A DNA stretch of 64,000 nucleotides. Origin: Lentisphaeria bacterium (GTDB taxonomy: Bacteria > Verrucomicrobiota > Lentisphaeria > Victivallales > Victivallaceae). Below, one piece after another: positions 9,223 through 19,833 of the stretch. How positions within the stretch are numbered: position 1 is the stretch's first letter; each line of letters starts with the position of its first letter. The translations under genes and the position numbers were made by a program. Location of the stretch: assembly GCA_022009855.1 (NCBI GenBank), contig CP091727.1, forward strand, positions 4,588,001 to 4,652,000, in the 5' to 3' direction. The notes beneath the pieces were generated by a model. It worked only from the letters and a program-made list of their open reading frames with translations. It was not told where the DNA came from and ran no database searches.

Positions 9223-10745
9223 CGATTCATCTTCCCCAGATAATTATCCAGTTTGAACAGACGCTGACGAGCAATGTCAAATTCGGGCGACTCCTGATCC
9301 GCCAGCTCCATCACCTGGAGAAATACCTGACGCATCCGCTGAAAATCCCGAATACCACCTAGACGGACCCGTTCATACTCCAAATTGTCCAGCTTTCGCT
9401 TGCGCAACTCCTCCGCTTCCGCCAGGCGGCGTTTCGCCCGGTCCCACAGCGGCGGATGCGGTGAAAACTGCTCCAGGTAGTTGACCACCTGACGGTAACG
9501 ATCGATCGCATCGCGCAAGTTGGCCGGCCGCGCCTCCCGGTTGGAATAAAGATCCTCCGCCTTGGCAAAACTGGCAGCAGCCTGATTGCGAAGCTCCTCC
9601 GGCGTCAGCGATATCGTTTGCAACCCATAGCTCTCCGCGAAGTCATCGATCGCCTTTTCCACCGCTTCAAACTCCGCAGGCACAAAACGCCCCGTTATCC
9701 GAAACTCCAGAAGCTCCGGCCTCTCGGCGATAACCAGGCGCCGGGTAATCAACTCCTTTTGTACGTGGCTCCGCAGGCGGAACCATCGCCCGGATGCCGG
9801 AAGAACGAATCCGGCTGCGCAGAATCGAAACCGCGCCGGCGTTAAGCTTCTCAAACGTCCGTTGATAATGACGCTGCGCCTTGAGATCGTCCAGCGTAAA
9901 CGTTACCCGGTCATTTTCCAGCTGCATTGCAAAACGAAATACATTGTCGGGTGCTTTGATCTCCTTCTCAAAGAAAACCGAAAGCGGAGGCTCCGACGCG
10001 GCCGCCTTCGACACTTGGCGCCCCGCCCCCGCCCCCATCCACCGCAGGATGCTGGTTATCACCACCACGGCTACGACTCCGATCACCGTGTAAAATGTTA
10101 AATTGGAAATCCTTCGGCGCGATCCGGACTTCCCGCCCTCCTCATTTGCAACCTCAGTCGCTCCACCTGCCGGTTGCTCTTCCACGCGCCGACTGCGGTC
10201 AAACAATGCGCCGGCCCGTCCCCCCAGCAGCGCGGCCAGATCCTGACGCATTCCGGCCGAGCCGCTCTCAACCGCATCGGATTTCGCTTCCGCTCCCCCC
10301 GTCGCGGCAGGAGGAATCGGTGGCGGTTCCGACGCGGCCAGCGGCCCCTCCACCGCGGTTCCGGGAGCCGCTTCCGGTTCGAGCGGCCGCTCGCCGTCGG
10401 CATGGAACGGGGAAACCGACGGAATCGGATTGAAAATCACTTTCGGCGGCTCCGCATTCAATCCGGTCACCCGGATCATCTGGTCGCCGATTTCGATCAG
10501 GTCCCCCTCGGCAAGCTCCCGTTCGCCCCCGATGCGCACCCGGTTGAGTTTCACGCCGTTGGTACTGCCCTGATCGCTGATCGTCCAGACGCCCGATTCA
10601 TTCTGCCGCAATCTGGCATGATACCGCGAAACCGCCTCGGTTGGAATCCGCAGAATATTACCGTCATCCCGGCCGATGGTGATCTCCGGCAAGGCAAATT
10701 CCACCTCGTCGCCACCGCGCACGCCGTTGACAAAAAAATCTTCAT
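9219..10745 (-). CDS. FHA-domain membrane protein of Tad operon
   Basis: ATG 10745 follows GGGAGAGAGG. A 7-T run right after it hides the start: with one T fewer the protein reads MKIFVNGVRGGDEVEFALPE and joins the long frame. Residues about 20-95 are an FHA domain (ITIGRDDGNILRI, SRYHARLRQ, DQGSTNGVKLN), which binds phosphothreonine peptides. A Pro/Ala-rich linker follows, then a membrane helix (YTVIGVVAVVVITSILRW). The C-terminal part contains a second frame change at about 9780 and a charged helical segment (AKRRLAEAEELRKRKLDNLE) likely to form a coiled coil in the periplasm. It probably recruits a phosphorylated partner to the Tad machine; the partner is unknown. Confidence 0.8.
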
Positions 10746-10777
10746 CCCTCTCTCCCTGCCGCCGGTTGTCGGCGGCG

Positions 10778-11205
10778 TCACTCCGCCCCGTTCGAAAAGG
10801 GGGAAATTTCCGCTTTTAACATACTCTTCTCCTGGAGTTTTTCAATCGTTTCTCCATCCAAAGTCGAATTTAAATTCAACCGGTCTCCCACCCGAGTCCG
10901 GGTGGCGGCAATCACCCCGCAGGAAGTTCCACCACAGTAACCGCACGCCGACAGCCGACGGGCCAGCGCCACGGTCGAAAATCACATCGTACCGCCACCA
11001 CCCGCCGATCGACATCCAGAAAAAGCAGATCCAGCGGAATCGACATCCAGCAACTGTGCACCATCCCGCAACGCTCAAATACCATCGCATCAAGTTCGCC
11101 ATCGACGAAACGGCGCCCGATCATGCCGCGCAGCCGCTCAAACCAGCCCACCGCCCAGCGCGGATGCCGGGCAAGATATTTTCGCTGATTGATATTGTAG
11201 ATCAT
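10778..11205 (-). CDS. DUF192 family protein, frameshifted
   Basis: A small DUF192 protein of about 140 residues. The family core is visible: WFERLRGMIGRR, the metal-like site FERCGMVHSCWMSIPLDLLF, DRRVVAVRCDFRPWR, then VVELPAG, followed after a shift at about 10915 by VIAATRTRVGDRLNLN. Unlike many family members it has no signal peptide. The biochemical function of DUF192 is not established. It sits between tadC (15-bp gap) and the FHA membrane protein, co-directional, so it belongs to the Tad-type operon. Confidence 0.75.
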
Positions 11206-11219
11206 CGCAACAACTTACC

Positions 11220-12096
11220 TCATCTCGAAAACAAATCCATCACCTGATTGGCCAGCGGTCCGAGCAGCATGATGAACACCGCCGGCAGAATGAAGAGCAC
11301 AATCGGAATGATGATCTTCACCGATGCCTCATTGGCACGCTTCTCCGCAAGCATGAACCGCTTACCGCGCTGAACATCCCCCTGAATACGGAGCAGCTGT
11401 GCAATGCTTACACCCAGCTCCTCAGCCTGTATGATCGCATTGACCGTCGCTGTCAAATCCGGCTGCCGCACCCGCTGCGCCAGATCCCGCAGCGCATCGG
11501 AACGTTTCCGCCCGAGCTGAATTTCCTGAAACGCCCGGGTCAGCTCTTCGCCGAGCTCATCCGGCTTGCGTCGGGCCAGAATATCCCGTAACGCCGACAT
11601 GAGATCGCGCCCGGACTCCACCGAAAGCGTCAGCAGATCGAGAATGTTGGGCAGCGCCTTCATGATCGCCAGATGGCGGCGGCGAATCGCCGCATCGAGC
11701 ATCATTCCCGGATAAACCGCGAACAATCCGGCCAGAATCGCACACAGGATGATGTGCCCCGAAAAAGCGCCCAGCACCAGACAGAAAAATCCGAATCCCC
11801 AGAACAGCAACTTGAATCCGACGAAATCGACCGGCGTAAAAAAGCTCTCCGTATCCCGCCATCCAGAGGCGCGGAGCAAGAACGTCCCGCCAGCCCGCAA
11901 AGGAGTGCGACGCAGCCGCACGGCGGGTGAGCGGCAGAAACGGCACCGCCATCCGCAGCAGCAGTGGAACATACCGGGGAAATTCACCGTTCCGGCGCAG
12001 CTCGACTCCGGAAAGCGCACGGAAACAGAAGAGCATCAGGCATCCGGCGGAAACCCCCGCGCATCCGGCGGCGAGGAAGTCGATCAATCCATTCAT
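11220..12096 (-). CDS. tadC: TadC-type inner-membrane protein
   Basis: A T2SSF-domain platform protein of the Tad/Flp apparatus. ATG 12096 has GGAGGCGGAA directly upstream and is preferred over an ATG 21 bases earlier that overlaps the tadB stop. An N-terminal hydrophobic segment (about residues 4-24) is followed by a frame change near 11868, two central membrane helices (FKLLFWGFGFFCLVLGAF and IILCAILAGLFAVYPGMML), the cytoplasmic T2SSF domain (LPNILDLLTLSVESGRDLMS, VNAIIQAEELGVSIAQLL) and a C-terminal helix (IIIPIVLFILPAVFIMLLG). Together with TadB it forms the membrane platform driven by the CpaF ATPase. Confidence 0.85.
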
Positions 12097-12106
12097 TTCC
12101 GCCTCC

Positions 12107-13000
12107 TCATACTTCAATCGTGACGATTTTTCGGATCATCCAGTATCCGGCGATGTCGAGCAGCACCACCAGAATGATCCCGATGATTCCGATCGGACTG
12201 TGGAGAAACGACCGCATCATCACCGGATTGATATGGTACATCCCGAAGAAGAGCGCCGGCGGCATCAATCCGATCAGCAGCGCCTGCATCCGCCCCATCG
12301 CGGTCAGCGCCCGAACCTTGTTCGAAATGCGAACCCGTTCCCGAATCAGCCTCGCCACCCGCTCCAGCGTCGCAGTGAGCTCTCCGCCGGTCTGCCTCGC
12401 GGTCAGAATCGCGGTCGACACCAGAGCAAAATCATCCGATTCCAGCCGTCGATTCATGTTCTCCAACGCCTGCTCCAGCGGCACGCCGAGCCGAACCTCC
12501 TGCGTCAGCAGCCGGAACTCCACCGAGACCGGGCGGATGTCCAGCGCCGCCACCTCCTCCAGCGCCTGGTTGATGCTGAATCCCGCCTTCAGCGAACTTG
12601 AAACCATTCCGAGCGCATCCTCCAACTGAATGTTGAATCGCTCCAGACGACGTCGTTTCAGCCAGCGCAACACCAGCAGAGGCACCGGAAAGAGCACCAG
12701 CGCCACCAGGGCGCCGATCAACAATCCCCACTGCCACGGCGTATCCTCCAACCCGGCGGCAAACAGCAGCACCATCGAACACCCGCCGGTGGCGCTCAGC
12801 GCCAGTCCGAGATCGAAGACCCGGCCGGGCGGCATCTGTATGAGCACATCATCCAACCCGGTCGTCGCCTCGCGCAGATACCGCTCCCGATAGCGTCCGG
12901 CAATGTACAACCCGGAGTCGATCAGCACCAGCGCCGCACAGAGCACACAGAAGAAAGCGCAGATGCCGGGCCAGAACGAACTGTTGAGCAGCATCTCCAT
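12107..13000 (-). CDS. tadB: TadB-type inner-membrane protein
   Basis: An intact T2SSF platform protein of 297 residues. It has an N-terminal helix (ICAFFCVLCAALVLIDSG), two helices at about 85-125 (GLLIGALVALVLFPVPLLVL), the T2SSF domain (LEDALGMVSSSLKAGFSINQ, TAILTARQTGGELTATLERV) and a C-terminal helical pair. It lies 6 bases after the cpaF stop, and its TGA lies 9 bases before the tadC start within ATGAGGAGG, so translation is probably coupled. One of the few unbroken genes in the operon, which supports the view that breaks in its neighbours are sequence errors. Confidence 0.9.
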   Translation of the reverse strand: MEMLLNSSFWPGICAFFCVLCAALVLIDSGLYIAGRYRERYLREATTGLDDVLIQMPPGRVFDLGLALSATGGCSMVLLFAAGLEDTPWQWGLLIGALVALVLFPVPLLVLRWLKRRRLERFNIQLEDALGMVSSSLKAGFSINQALEEVAALDIRPVSVEFRLLTQEVRLGVPLEQALENMNRRLESDDFALVSTAILTARQTGGELTATLERVARLIRERVRISNKVRALTAMGRMQALLIGLMPPALFFGMYHINPVMMRSFLHSPIGIIGIILVVLLDIAGYWMIRKIVTIEV

Positions 13001-13005
13001 TCCGC

Positions 13006-14711
13006 CTAAGCTCCCTTCCGACTGAACATGCCGATGTCCAGATCAAGTTTGGCCCGCGTGATCTCTTCCAGAAAGGTCGGCACTCCTCCGGTCGGCTCGA
13101 ACACCCCGGTGATCCGATTCTCGGCATCATAGCCGGTCTGGCGAAATGCGAACAGATCCTGCATTGTGATCACATCGCCCTCCATTTTGGTGATCTCACT
13201 CACGTTGACGATCTTGCGGCTGCCGTCCCGCTCGCGGCTGATCTGGACGACGATATGAATCGCCGAGGCGATCTGTTCGCGGATCGCCCGCAGCGGCAGA
13301 TCGAATCCGGCCATCAGCACCAGCGTCTCCAGCCGCGAGAGCGCGTCGCGCGGACTGTTCGCGTGGATCGTGGTCAAACTCCCGTCATGACCGGTGTTCA
13401 TCGCCTGAAGCATGTCCAGCGCTTCGCCGCCGCGGCATTCGCCGACCACAATCCGATCCGGACGCATCCGCAGCGCGTTGCGAACCAGATCGCGGATGGT
13501 GACCGCCCCCCTCCCTCGACATTCGGAGGACGCGCCTCCAGCCGTACCAGATGCTCCTGATGAAGCTGCAGCTCCGCGGCATCCTCGATCGTGACAATCC
13601 GTTCCCGGTTCGGCAGAAAGGAGCTCAGCACGTTGAGCAGCGTCGTCTTTCCCGATCCGGTACCTCCCGAGATCAGGATATTCTTGCGCACCGCCACGCA
13701 GACCGCCAGAAAACGGACGATGTCCGCAGAGACCGATCCGAACCGGATCAGATCGGAAGCGGTGAACGGTTTCTTCGAAAATTTCCGGATCGTCACCGTC
13801 GGACCGGAAAGAGCCAGCGGCGGAATGATCGCGTTGACCCGCGACCCGTCCGGCAGCCGGGCATCCACCATCGGCGAACTCTCGTCAATCCGCCGCCCGA
13901 GCGGAGAAACGATCCGTTCGATCGCGGAAAGCACCTGGTTGTTGTCGGCAAACGAGGTGTCGGTCCGATAGAGGACGCCACCGCGTTCGACATAGACCTG
14001 ATCCGGTCCGTTGACCATGATTTCGGTGATGTCGTCCCGTTCGAGCAGATATTCGAGCGGACCGAGACCGATCGCCTCCTGAATCAGCTCCTTTTCCAGC
14101 ACCGCCATGGGCAGCTCCGGCGGCAGCGGCACGGTGAGTTGAGAGAGAATCTCCCGGATCATCGCTCCGGCCTGCCTCGCCAGCTCCTCCTGCGATACGC
14201 CGGAAACCGCCAGCTTCTTGAGATTGAGGCGCGCGAGCAGCTCCCGGTGTGCCTGTCGTTTGATCTCCCGGACCGCCGCCCGATAACGCTCCGGCACACC
14301 GGAGATCTCCAACACCGGAATCGGCTCCTTCTCCTGCGCAGGCAGTGACGGCCCTCCCGCCGCAACAGGAGACCTGGACGCGCCGGTCGCGGGCTCCCGC
14401 TTCGGCTCCGCCGCCGCAATCCGGACCAGGATCTCCGCACGCCCCACCCGGATCACACTTCCAGCCGGCACGTCGTAGGGTTCATTGGGGTAGAAACTCA
14501 CCCCTTCCCCGGAAAAAGTCCCGTTCCGGCTGCCGAGATCCATCACCGTCAGCCGGTTGTCATGAACGATGAACTGGGCATGACGACTGGAAACTTCCGG
14601 TCGGGCTATCCGGATATGACACTCAGAACCGGAGCCGACCAGGTAGGCGCCGCTCTCCAGTTTCGCCACGCCGTCGGTTCCGCCCGGCTGATGAATGACG
14701 ATCTCCAGCAT
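13006..14711 (-). CDS. cpaF: FHA-CpaF (TadA) secretion ATPase fusion
   Basis: A hexameric secretion ATPase of the CpaF/TadA type with an unusual N-terminal FHA domain. FHA (residues 1-95): YLVGSGSECHIRIARPEVSS, RHAQFIVHD and DLGSRNGTF. After a Pro/Ala linker the ATPase part shows GPLEYLLERDDITEIMVNG, VDARLPDGSRVNAIIPP, Walker A ILISGGTGSGKTTLLN, the Asp box IVTIEDAAELQL, then, past a frame change at about 13510 in a C run, LRMRPDRIVVGECRGGEALD (Walker B) and the His box GSLTTIHANSPRDAL. The total is about 570 residues, against about 400-480 for plain CpaF. The FHA part suggests that the motor binds a phosphothreonine protein. The gene follows cpaB after 14 bases. Confidence 0.9.
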
Positions 14712-14725
14712 GCCGATCCCTTCTT

Positions 14726-15521
14726 CTATTCCAGTTTCCGACGCTCCTCGCGGCGGCGGTTGTAATTGGGAATCTCCTTCTCCAGAAGCTTGAAGTTCAC
14801 GCTGCGCGACTCAATCGACCGTTCGATGCGTTCATCCTCGAAGTTGCGCAGCGAAAGCGTCAGGCGCCCTTTCTGAGCTGCAAATACGATCATCTCCACC
14901 TCCTCGGGGAAGAGTTGCAGCGTCACGGTACCGTAACTGCGACCGGCCGCGGCAGGATCGAACGCCGCCGCCCCCCAGCGGTTTCCCACAGCCAGGACCT
15001 TGACATCCTGAAGAATGGTCAGCGTAATCGTGTCGAGCGCGGCATCTCCCCCGCACATCCGGGAAACGGAAAGTGCCGATCACATCGACATTGTCTCCTG
15101 GCTGAACAAGATTGTTCACCGAAGAAACCGGATCAACCGGAATCGACACCGCCCGCCAGCCGGATTGAATCACACCGGTGAATCCCTGCCGACGCGTCAA
15201 TGGCTTGAGATCGGTGCTCAGCAGAATCTGATTGGCGGTCATCGAGCTCTCCAGCCGACGGCCGATCACCCGGGAAACCTCCCGCCAGGGGATCTCCCGG
15301 CTGAATCCCCGCCCCTCCCGGCTTCGCCGCACCGGATACCGGGCAACGTCGGTTTCGCGGATCTCCTCGTTCTCCACCATATTGCGGGTGATCCGGATCA
15401 GAACCACCGTTTCGGAGTCTCCCATGATCCGCCGTTTTTCCGCCTCCAGCTGGCGGTAGGTCAGGACAAAGGCGAGCAGACCGAACAGGACCGCGCCCAG
15501 CAACAACAGCTTCTGCCGCAT
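14726..15521 (-). CDS. cpaB: CpaB-type SAF-domain protein
   Basis: A periplasmic Flp-pilus assembly protein. ATG 15521 follows GGGAGAAA. An N-terminal anchor helix (KLLLLGAVLFGLLAFVLTY) precedes the SAF domain (RITRNMVENEEIRETDVAR, RVIGRRLESSMTANQILLS) and the RcpC-like part (RAVSIPVDPVSSVNNLVQPG, DNVDVIGTF). A frame change at about 15050 leads to ILQDVKVLAVG, VTLQLFPEEVEMIVFAAQKG and LTLSLRN, the normal CpaB end region, plus a 35-residue charged tail. First gene of the Tad-type operon as seen here. No secretin (cpaC), pilin or prepilin peptidase gene accompanies it. Confidence 0.85.
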
Positions 15522-15633
15522 TTTCTCTCCCGGTTGAAAATTTGACGTAGCTCTCCGCCAATATATATCCGTCCGGCGCAAAAATCCAGAGCCCGCGCGG
15601 AAAATCCCTCAATTCCGCCGCAGCGCCCCGGAC

Positions 15634-18493
15634 TCATCCCCGTTCCCAGAGACGGGCAAGCGCCCGGATTCCCTCCCCGATCCAGAACACCACCGAACAG
15701 CCGGCAATGATCCACACCCAGTCCAGCAGACTGAGCGGCGTCACCCGGAACGCCTTCCCGCCGAAGGTGACGATTACAATCTGCCCGATCAAAATCGCTC
15801 CGGCAATCGCATAGAACATGCCGTTGCCGCGGAACCGGGCGAAAAATCCTTTTCCCCGAGCCATAGGCCCGGACATTGAAGAGATTCCAGAACTGAATCA
15901 TCACAAAGACCGAGAAAAAGAGCGTCTGCTCCCGCAGCGCCACCGCCCCCGTATCCCCTTTCATCCCGAACAGCGCGAGCAGAAAGAACACCACCAGCAC
16001 GATTCCGGTTCCGAAGATCCAGCGCGCCATCCCCGGCGTCACGATGAAGTCGGAATTCCGGCGCGGCGGACGCTCCATCACCGACGGATCCGGCGGCTCC
16101 GTCGCCAGCGCCAGCGCCGCAAACGTATCCATGATCAGGTTGATCCACAGCATCTGAATCACCGTCAACGGCAGCTCCACACCGATGAAGGGACCGATCA
16201 CCGCAATCGACAGCGCCGTCACGTTGATCGTCAGCTGGAAGATGATGAAACGCTGGATATTCGCATAGAGCGAACGCCCCCAGAGGACCGCGTTGACCAC
16301 GCTGGCGAACGAGTCGTCCAGCAGAATGATCGCCGCCGCCTCCTTTGCGATCGCCGTCCCGGTCTTGCCCATCGCGATTCCCACGTCGGCGTTGTTCAAC
16401 GCCGGCGCATCGTTGGTACCGTCGCCGGTAACCGCCACCACCTCGCCGGAACGCTTCAACGACCGCACCAACCGCAGCTTGTCCTCCGGCCGGGCGCGGG
16501 CCATGATCTTCAACCGCCTCCCCGCCTCAATCGCCTCTTCGTCGTCGAGCGCCGCATATTCCCGCCCGGTGATGATCTCCCCGGGAGCAAAATCCCCATC
16601 GCCGGCCAATCCGATCTGCCGGCCGATCTCCCGCGCCGTCTCCGGACTGTCACCGGTCACCACCTTGACCCGGATTCCGGCGCGGCGACAGCACGCCACC
16701 GCCGGGGGAACCTCCGGCCGAACCGGGTCGGAAATCGCCGCAAATCCCATCCAGACGAGCTCTTTCGCCTCGTCCGCCAGATCCGCGCCGTCCGCGAGTT
16801 CGACCCGCCGGAAACAGATCGCGAGCGTCCGCATTCCCCGCCCCTGCCAGGAACGGAGCTCCTCCCTCCATTCCGGAAAGCAGCTCCGGAGTCAACAGCT
16901 CCTCGCCGGAAGCGGTGAGCCGTTTTACGCACCGTTTCATCAGAATCTCCGGCGCGCCCTTGACATAGAGAATCATCTGCCCTTCCACGTCCGAACGGCC
17001 GTAGGTCGCCATGAATTTGCGTTCCGTGGAAAAGGTCAGCTGCTCCTTGAGCTGGAAACGAGAACGCAGCTGCCGGAAATCGAGCCCCTTCCCATGCAGA
17101 TAGAGCAACAGCGCGCCTTCCGTCGGATTCCCGACCGCCTCCGCTTCGCCGTTTCCTCCGACCGAGAGAGATTCCCTGTCGTGTTGACTGCAATGCTCTC
17201 CTCCAGCAGCGGACCGCTTCCCTCCGGGAAGGCTGGAAAGTGCATGCTGTTGACCCGCATCCGGTTCATCGTAAGCGTTCCGGTCTTGTCGGTACAGATC
17301 ACCGTCGCCGCCCCGATGGTTTCACAGGCATGCATCTTGCGCACCAGATTGTTCGACGCGGTCATCCGCCGCATGCTGTAAGCGAGGCTCAGCGTCACGC
17401 TCATGGCCAGCCCTTCCGGCACCGCCACCACGATCAGCGTAACCGCAATCATGAAGAAGTTGAGCAGCCGGGCGATCACTTCACGGGAAATCGCCGGTTC
17501 CGGCCAGACTCCGCCGAGCCAGATTCCTCCGAGTCCGAGCACCGCTACCACCGCAGCCGCCGCAATGCAGACCCACGTCCGCACCGACAGCGAGAAGACC
17601 CGGCGGCGGATCACCTCCAGCCCGTCGGTGATCAGCGGCAGCCAGACGCGAAGCAACGCCAGTGCCAGCGCCAGCGCCAGGGTGGCGGTCACGCCCCACT
17701 GCGCCGGAGACTGCACCATCTCGCCGCGGAAAATCTCCCGACCGGTGAGAACGCAGAAGGTGAGCACCGAAATGAGAAAACCGACCAGCCCGATCAGACG
17801 ACTGAGTTTTTCCAGCTGCTTCTGAAGCGGAGTCTCCTCGTCCGTCTCCAGCGAGGCCTCCCGGGCGGTGTGGCCGATCTCCGTATGTTCCCCCACCGCG
17901 GTGACTTCCGCATATCCGTACCCCTCGACCACCGGAGTGCCGCGCATGAGCTTGTCGGCCGGATAGGTGGTTTCTCCGAGCCGGGCGATCTCCGGGTGCC
18001 CCGCGGGGAATTTCCCGACCGGATCGGTCTCTCCGGTCAGACTGGACTCATCCAGCTGGAGGTTCACCGCCTCCAGAACCTTCGCATCCGCCGGAATCTC
18101 CTCGCCCTGTTCGACGAAAATCACGTCGCCGACCACCAGATCGCGTCGCGGCACCATCACAAACGCACCATTCCGAATCGCCTTGTACGGCAGATCGTCG
18201 TTGCTCCGGTTCAGCAGATCGAACTCCTTCTCTGCACGATATTCATTCAGAAATGCGATGAAGGTCGCCAGCAGAATCGCCGCAAGAATGCCGCCCCCTT
18301 CCACCCAGTCACCGATCAGGCAGGAGAGTACCGCCGCAATCATCAGAATGCGAATCACCGGATCCCGGAACTTCCGCAGATACTGAATGTACCACGCAAC
18401 CCGGACCGGAGCGGGCAGCACATTGCCGCCATTCTCCGCCCGGCTGATTTTCACCTGCTCATCCGACAGCCCCTGATAGTTGAGTTTTTCCAT
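15634..18493 (-). CDS. Calcium-transporting P-type ATPase
   Basis: A P-type IIB (plasma-membrane Ca2+-ATPase-like) pump of about 950 residues in the cytoplasmic membrane. ATG 18493 follows GAGGGAAAT. Visible in order: the actuator motif LDESSLTGETDPVG, the M4 element IVVAVPEGLAMSVTLSLA, the phosphorylation site VICTDKTGTLTMNRM, the nucleotide domain YVKGAPEILMKRC, VKVVTGDSPETAREIG, the hinge VAVTGDGTNDAPALNNADVG, the M5/M6 region and the C-terminal helices ending RALARLWERG. Frame changes lie at about 17110-17170, 16850 and 15880. The PEGLAMSV and TNDAPAL motifs fit calcium specificity. It is 112 bases upstream of cpaB and 32 bases downstream of the acyltransferase gene. Confidence 0.9.
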
Positions 18494-18525
18494 ATTTCCC
18501 TCGTTGTTTCCCATGATTTCGCCGG

Positions 18526-19192
18526 TCAGGAGACGGGATCAACCGTAATCGCGAGCAACGCGTCTTCCACCAGCTTCCGATAATACTCCAGCCCCTCCGC
18601 ATCCAGATCCGGAGGAATTGCAACTCCGTTCCCCCATCACCAGCGTCAACCGGCAGAAGGGCTTCGGGATCTGAAAGCGATCCCAGCTTTTCACCGCCCA
18701 GCAGCGGGAGGCATTCACACTGATCGGAATGATGCCGCCGCCGGTCAGCGACGCAAGCTGAATCGGTCCATTCTTCATCACATAGCGGGGGCCGCGCGGC
18801 CCGTCCGGCGTAAAGCTCACATTGAATCCATCCCGAATCGCATGCAGCGCCGCAAGCTGTGCCTTCGCCCCACCCCTCGTCGATGAGCCGCGCAGACTTC
18901 GCAACCCCAGGTTCGCTATGAAATCTGCGACATACTGTCCGTCGCGTGAAGCGCTCACCACCGCAACCGTTCGCCGCCGAGTCGCCGGCGGAAAAATCGC
19001 AGCGAAGAACATCAGACGGTTGTGCCAGGTCACGGCAACCGCTCCCCGCGTCTGTTCTATGTGGTGAAACGGATCCTCCACCCGAACACGGTACAGCGTA
19101 TGCAGCATCGCCACCATCAGCCGGGCGGGAAACCAATAGAGCCAGGTAGGCAATTTCTTGATACTGCGAAATTTCTGTTTAAAGTATCCCAT
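18526..19192 (-). CDS. DUF374-type lysophospholipid acyltransferase
   Basis: A membrane-associated acyltransferase of the LPLAT superfamily, DUF374 branch (about 220 residues). These proteins act in lipid A or phospholipid assembly, but the exact acceptor is unknown. Features: hydrophobic N-terminus (LYWFPARLMVAMLHTLYRV), the HxxxxD-like segment VAVTWHNRLMFFAAIF, VSASRDGQYVADFIANLG, RGGAKAQLAALHAIRDG and FTPDGPRGPRYVMKNGPIQL, a strong DUF374 mark. A frame change in the G run at about 18635 hides the natural end LVEDALLAITVDPVS, with TGA at 18526-18528. ATG 19192 overlaps the nth stop as TGATG, indicating translational coupling. Confidence 0.8.
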
Positions 19193-19833
19193 CACCGTTC
19201 TTTTCTCACCCCAAGCCGCCGGCAGAATCCGGCCAGCGTACAGCGACCGCACTCCGGACGGGCGGCATGACAGACCCGCCGACCGTGCTGAATGAGCAGA
19301 TGGGAAAAATTCGTCCAATATTCCGGCGGCACCGCGGCATTCTGCGCCGCTTCGATCGCTTCAGGTGATTTCGTCTTCACCAGCCCGATCCGATTCAGTA
19401 CCCGGTTGACATGGGTGTCAACCGGGAATCCGGGCACCCGAAACGCATCGCCCAGCACCACATTGGCGCTTTTGCGGCCGATCCCCGGGAGACCGGTCAG
19501 CTCCTCCATCGTATGCGGCACCTCTCCGCCGAACTTCTCAACCAGCTGTTTCGCACAGGCCGACAGATTTTCGCTCTTGTTGCGATAAAGTCCGCAGGGA
19601 CGTATGATTTCCGCGATCGTCTCCACCGGAAGCACCGCCATCGCCGCCGGATCCGGTGCCAGCGCAAAGAGCTTCTCCGTCACCTGATTGACCCGGTCAT
19701 CGCGGCACTGTGCGGAAAGCATCACCGCCGCCAGCAGCTGAAACGGCGTCGCATGTTTCAGAGGACAAGTGCAGTCGCCATAGAGCCGATAGAGTTCGTC
19801 CTACAGTCGAAGCCACTCCTGTCTGCCCGTCAT
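19192..19833 (-). CDS. nth: Endonuclease III with in-frame TAG codon
   Basis: A DNA glycosylase/AP lyase for oxidised pyrimidines in base-excision repair. The HhH motif LPGIGRKSANVVLGDAF carries the catalytic Lys, VDTHVNRVLNRIGL the catalytic Asp, and the C-terminal 4Fe-4S cluster is intact as C-x6-C-x2-C-x5-C (CHAARPECGRCTLAGFC). The start ATG 19833 overlaps the hisH stop as TGATG. Reading on gives MTGRQEWLRL, then TAG (19801-19803), then DELYRLYGDCTCPLKHATPF in the same frame, the normal family N-terminus. The stop therefore replaces one sense codon (CAG, or a two-base change) without shifting the frame. Otherwise a downstream GTG at 19725 would give a protein lacking the first helices. Confidence 0.85.

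Noticed and set aside
19801..19803. Genome-wide recoding of UAG
   Set aside because: A single TAG in one gene in a window full of sequence errors is not enough; other genes use TAG as an ordinary stop (for example at 43782 and 50401).
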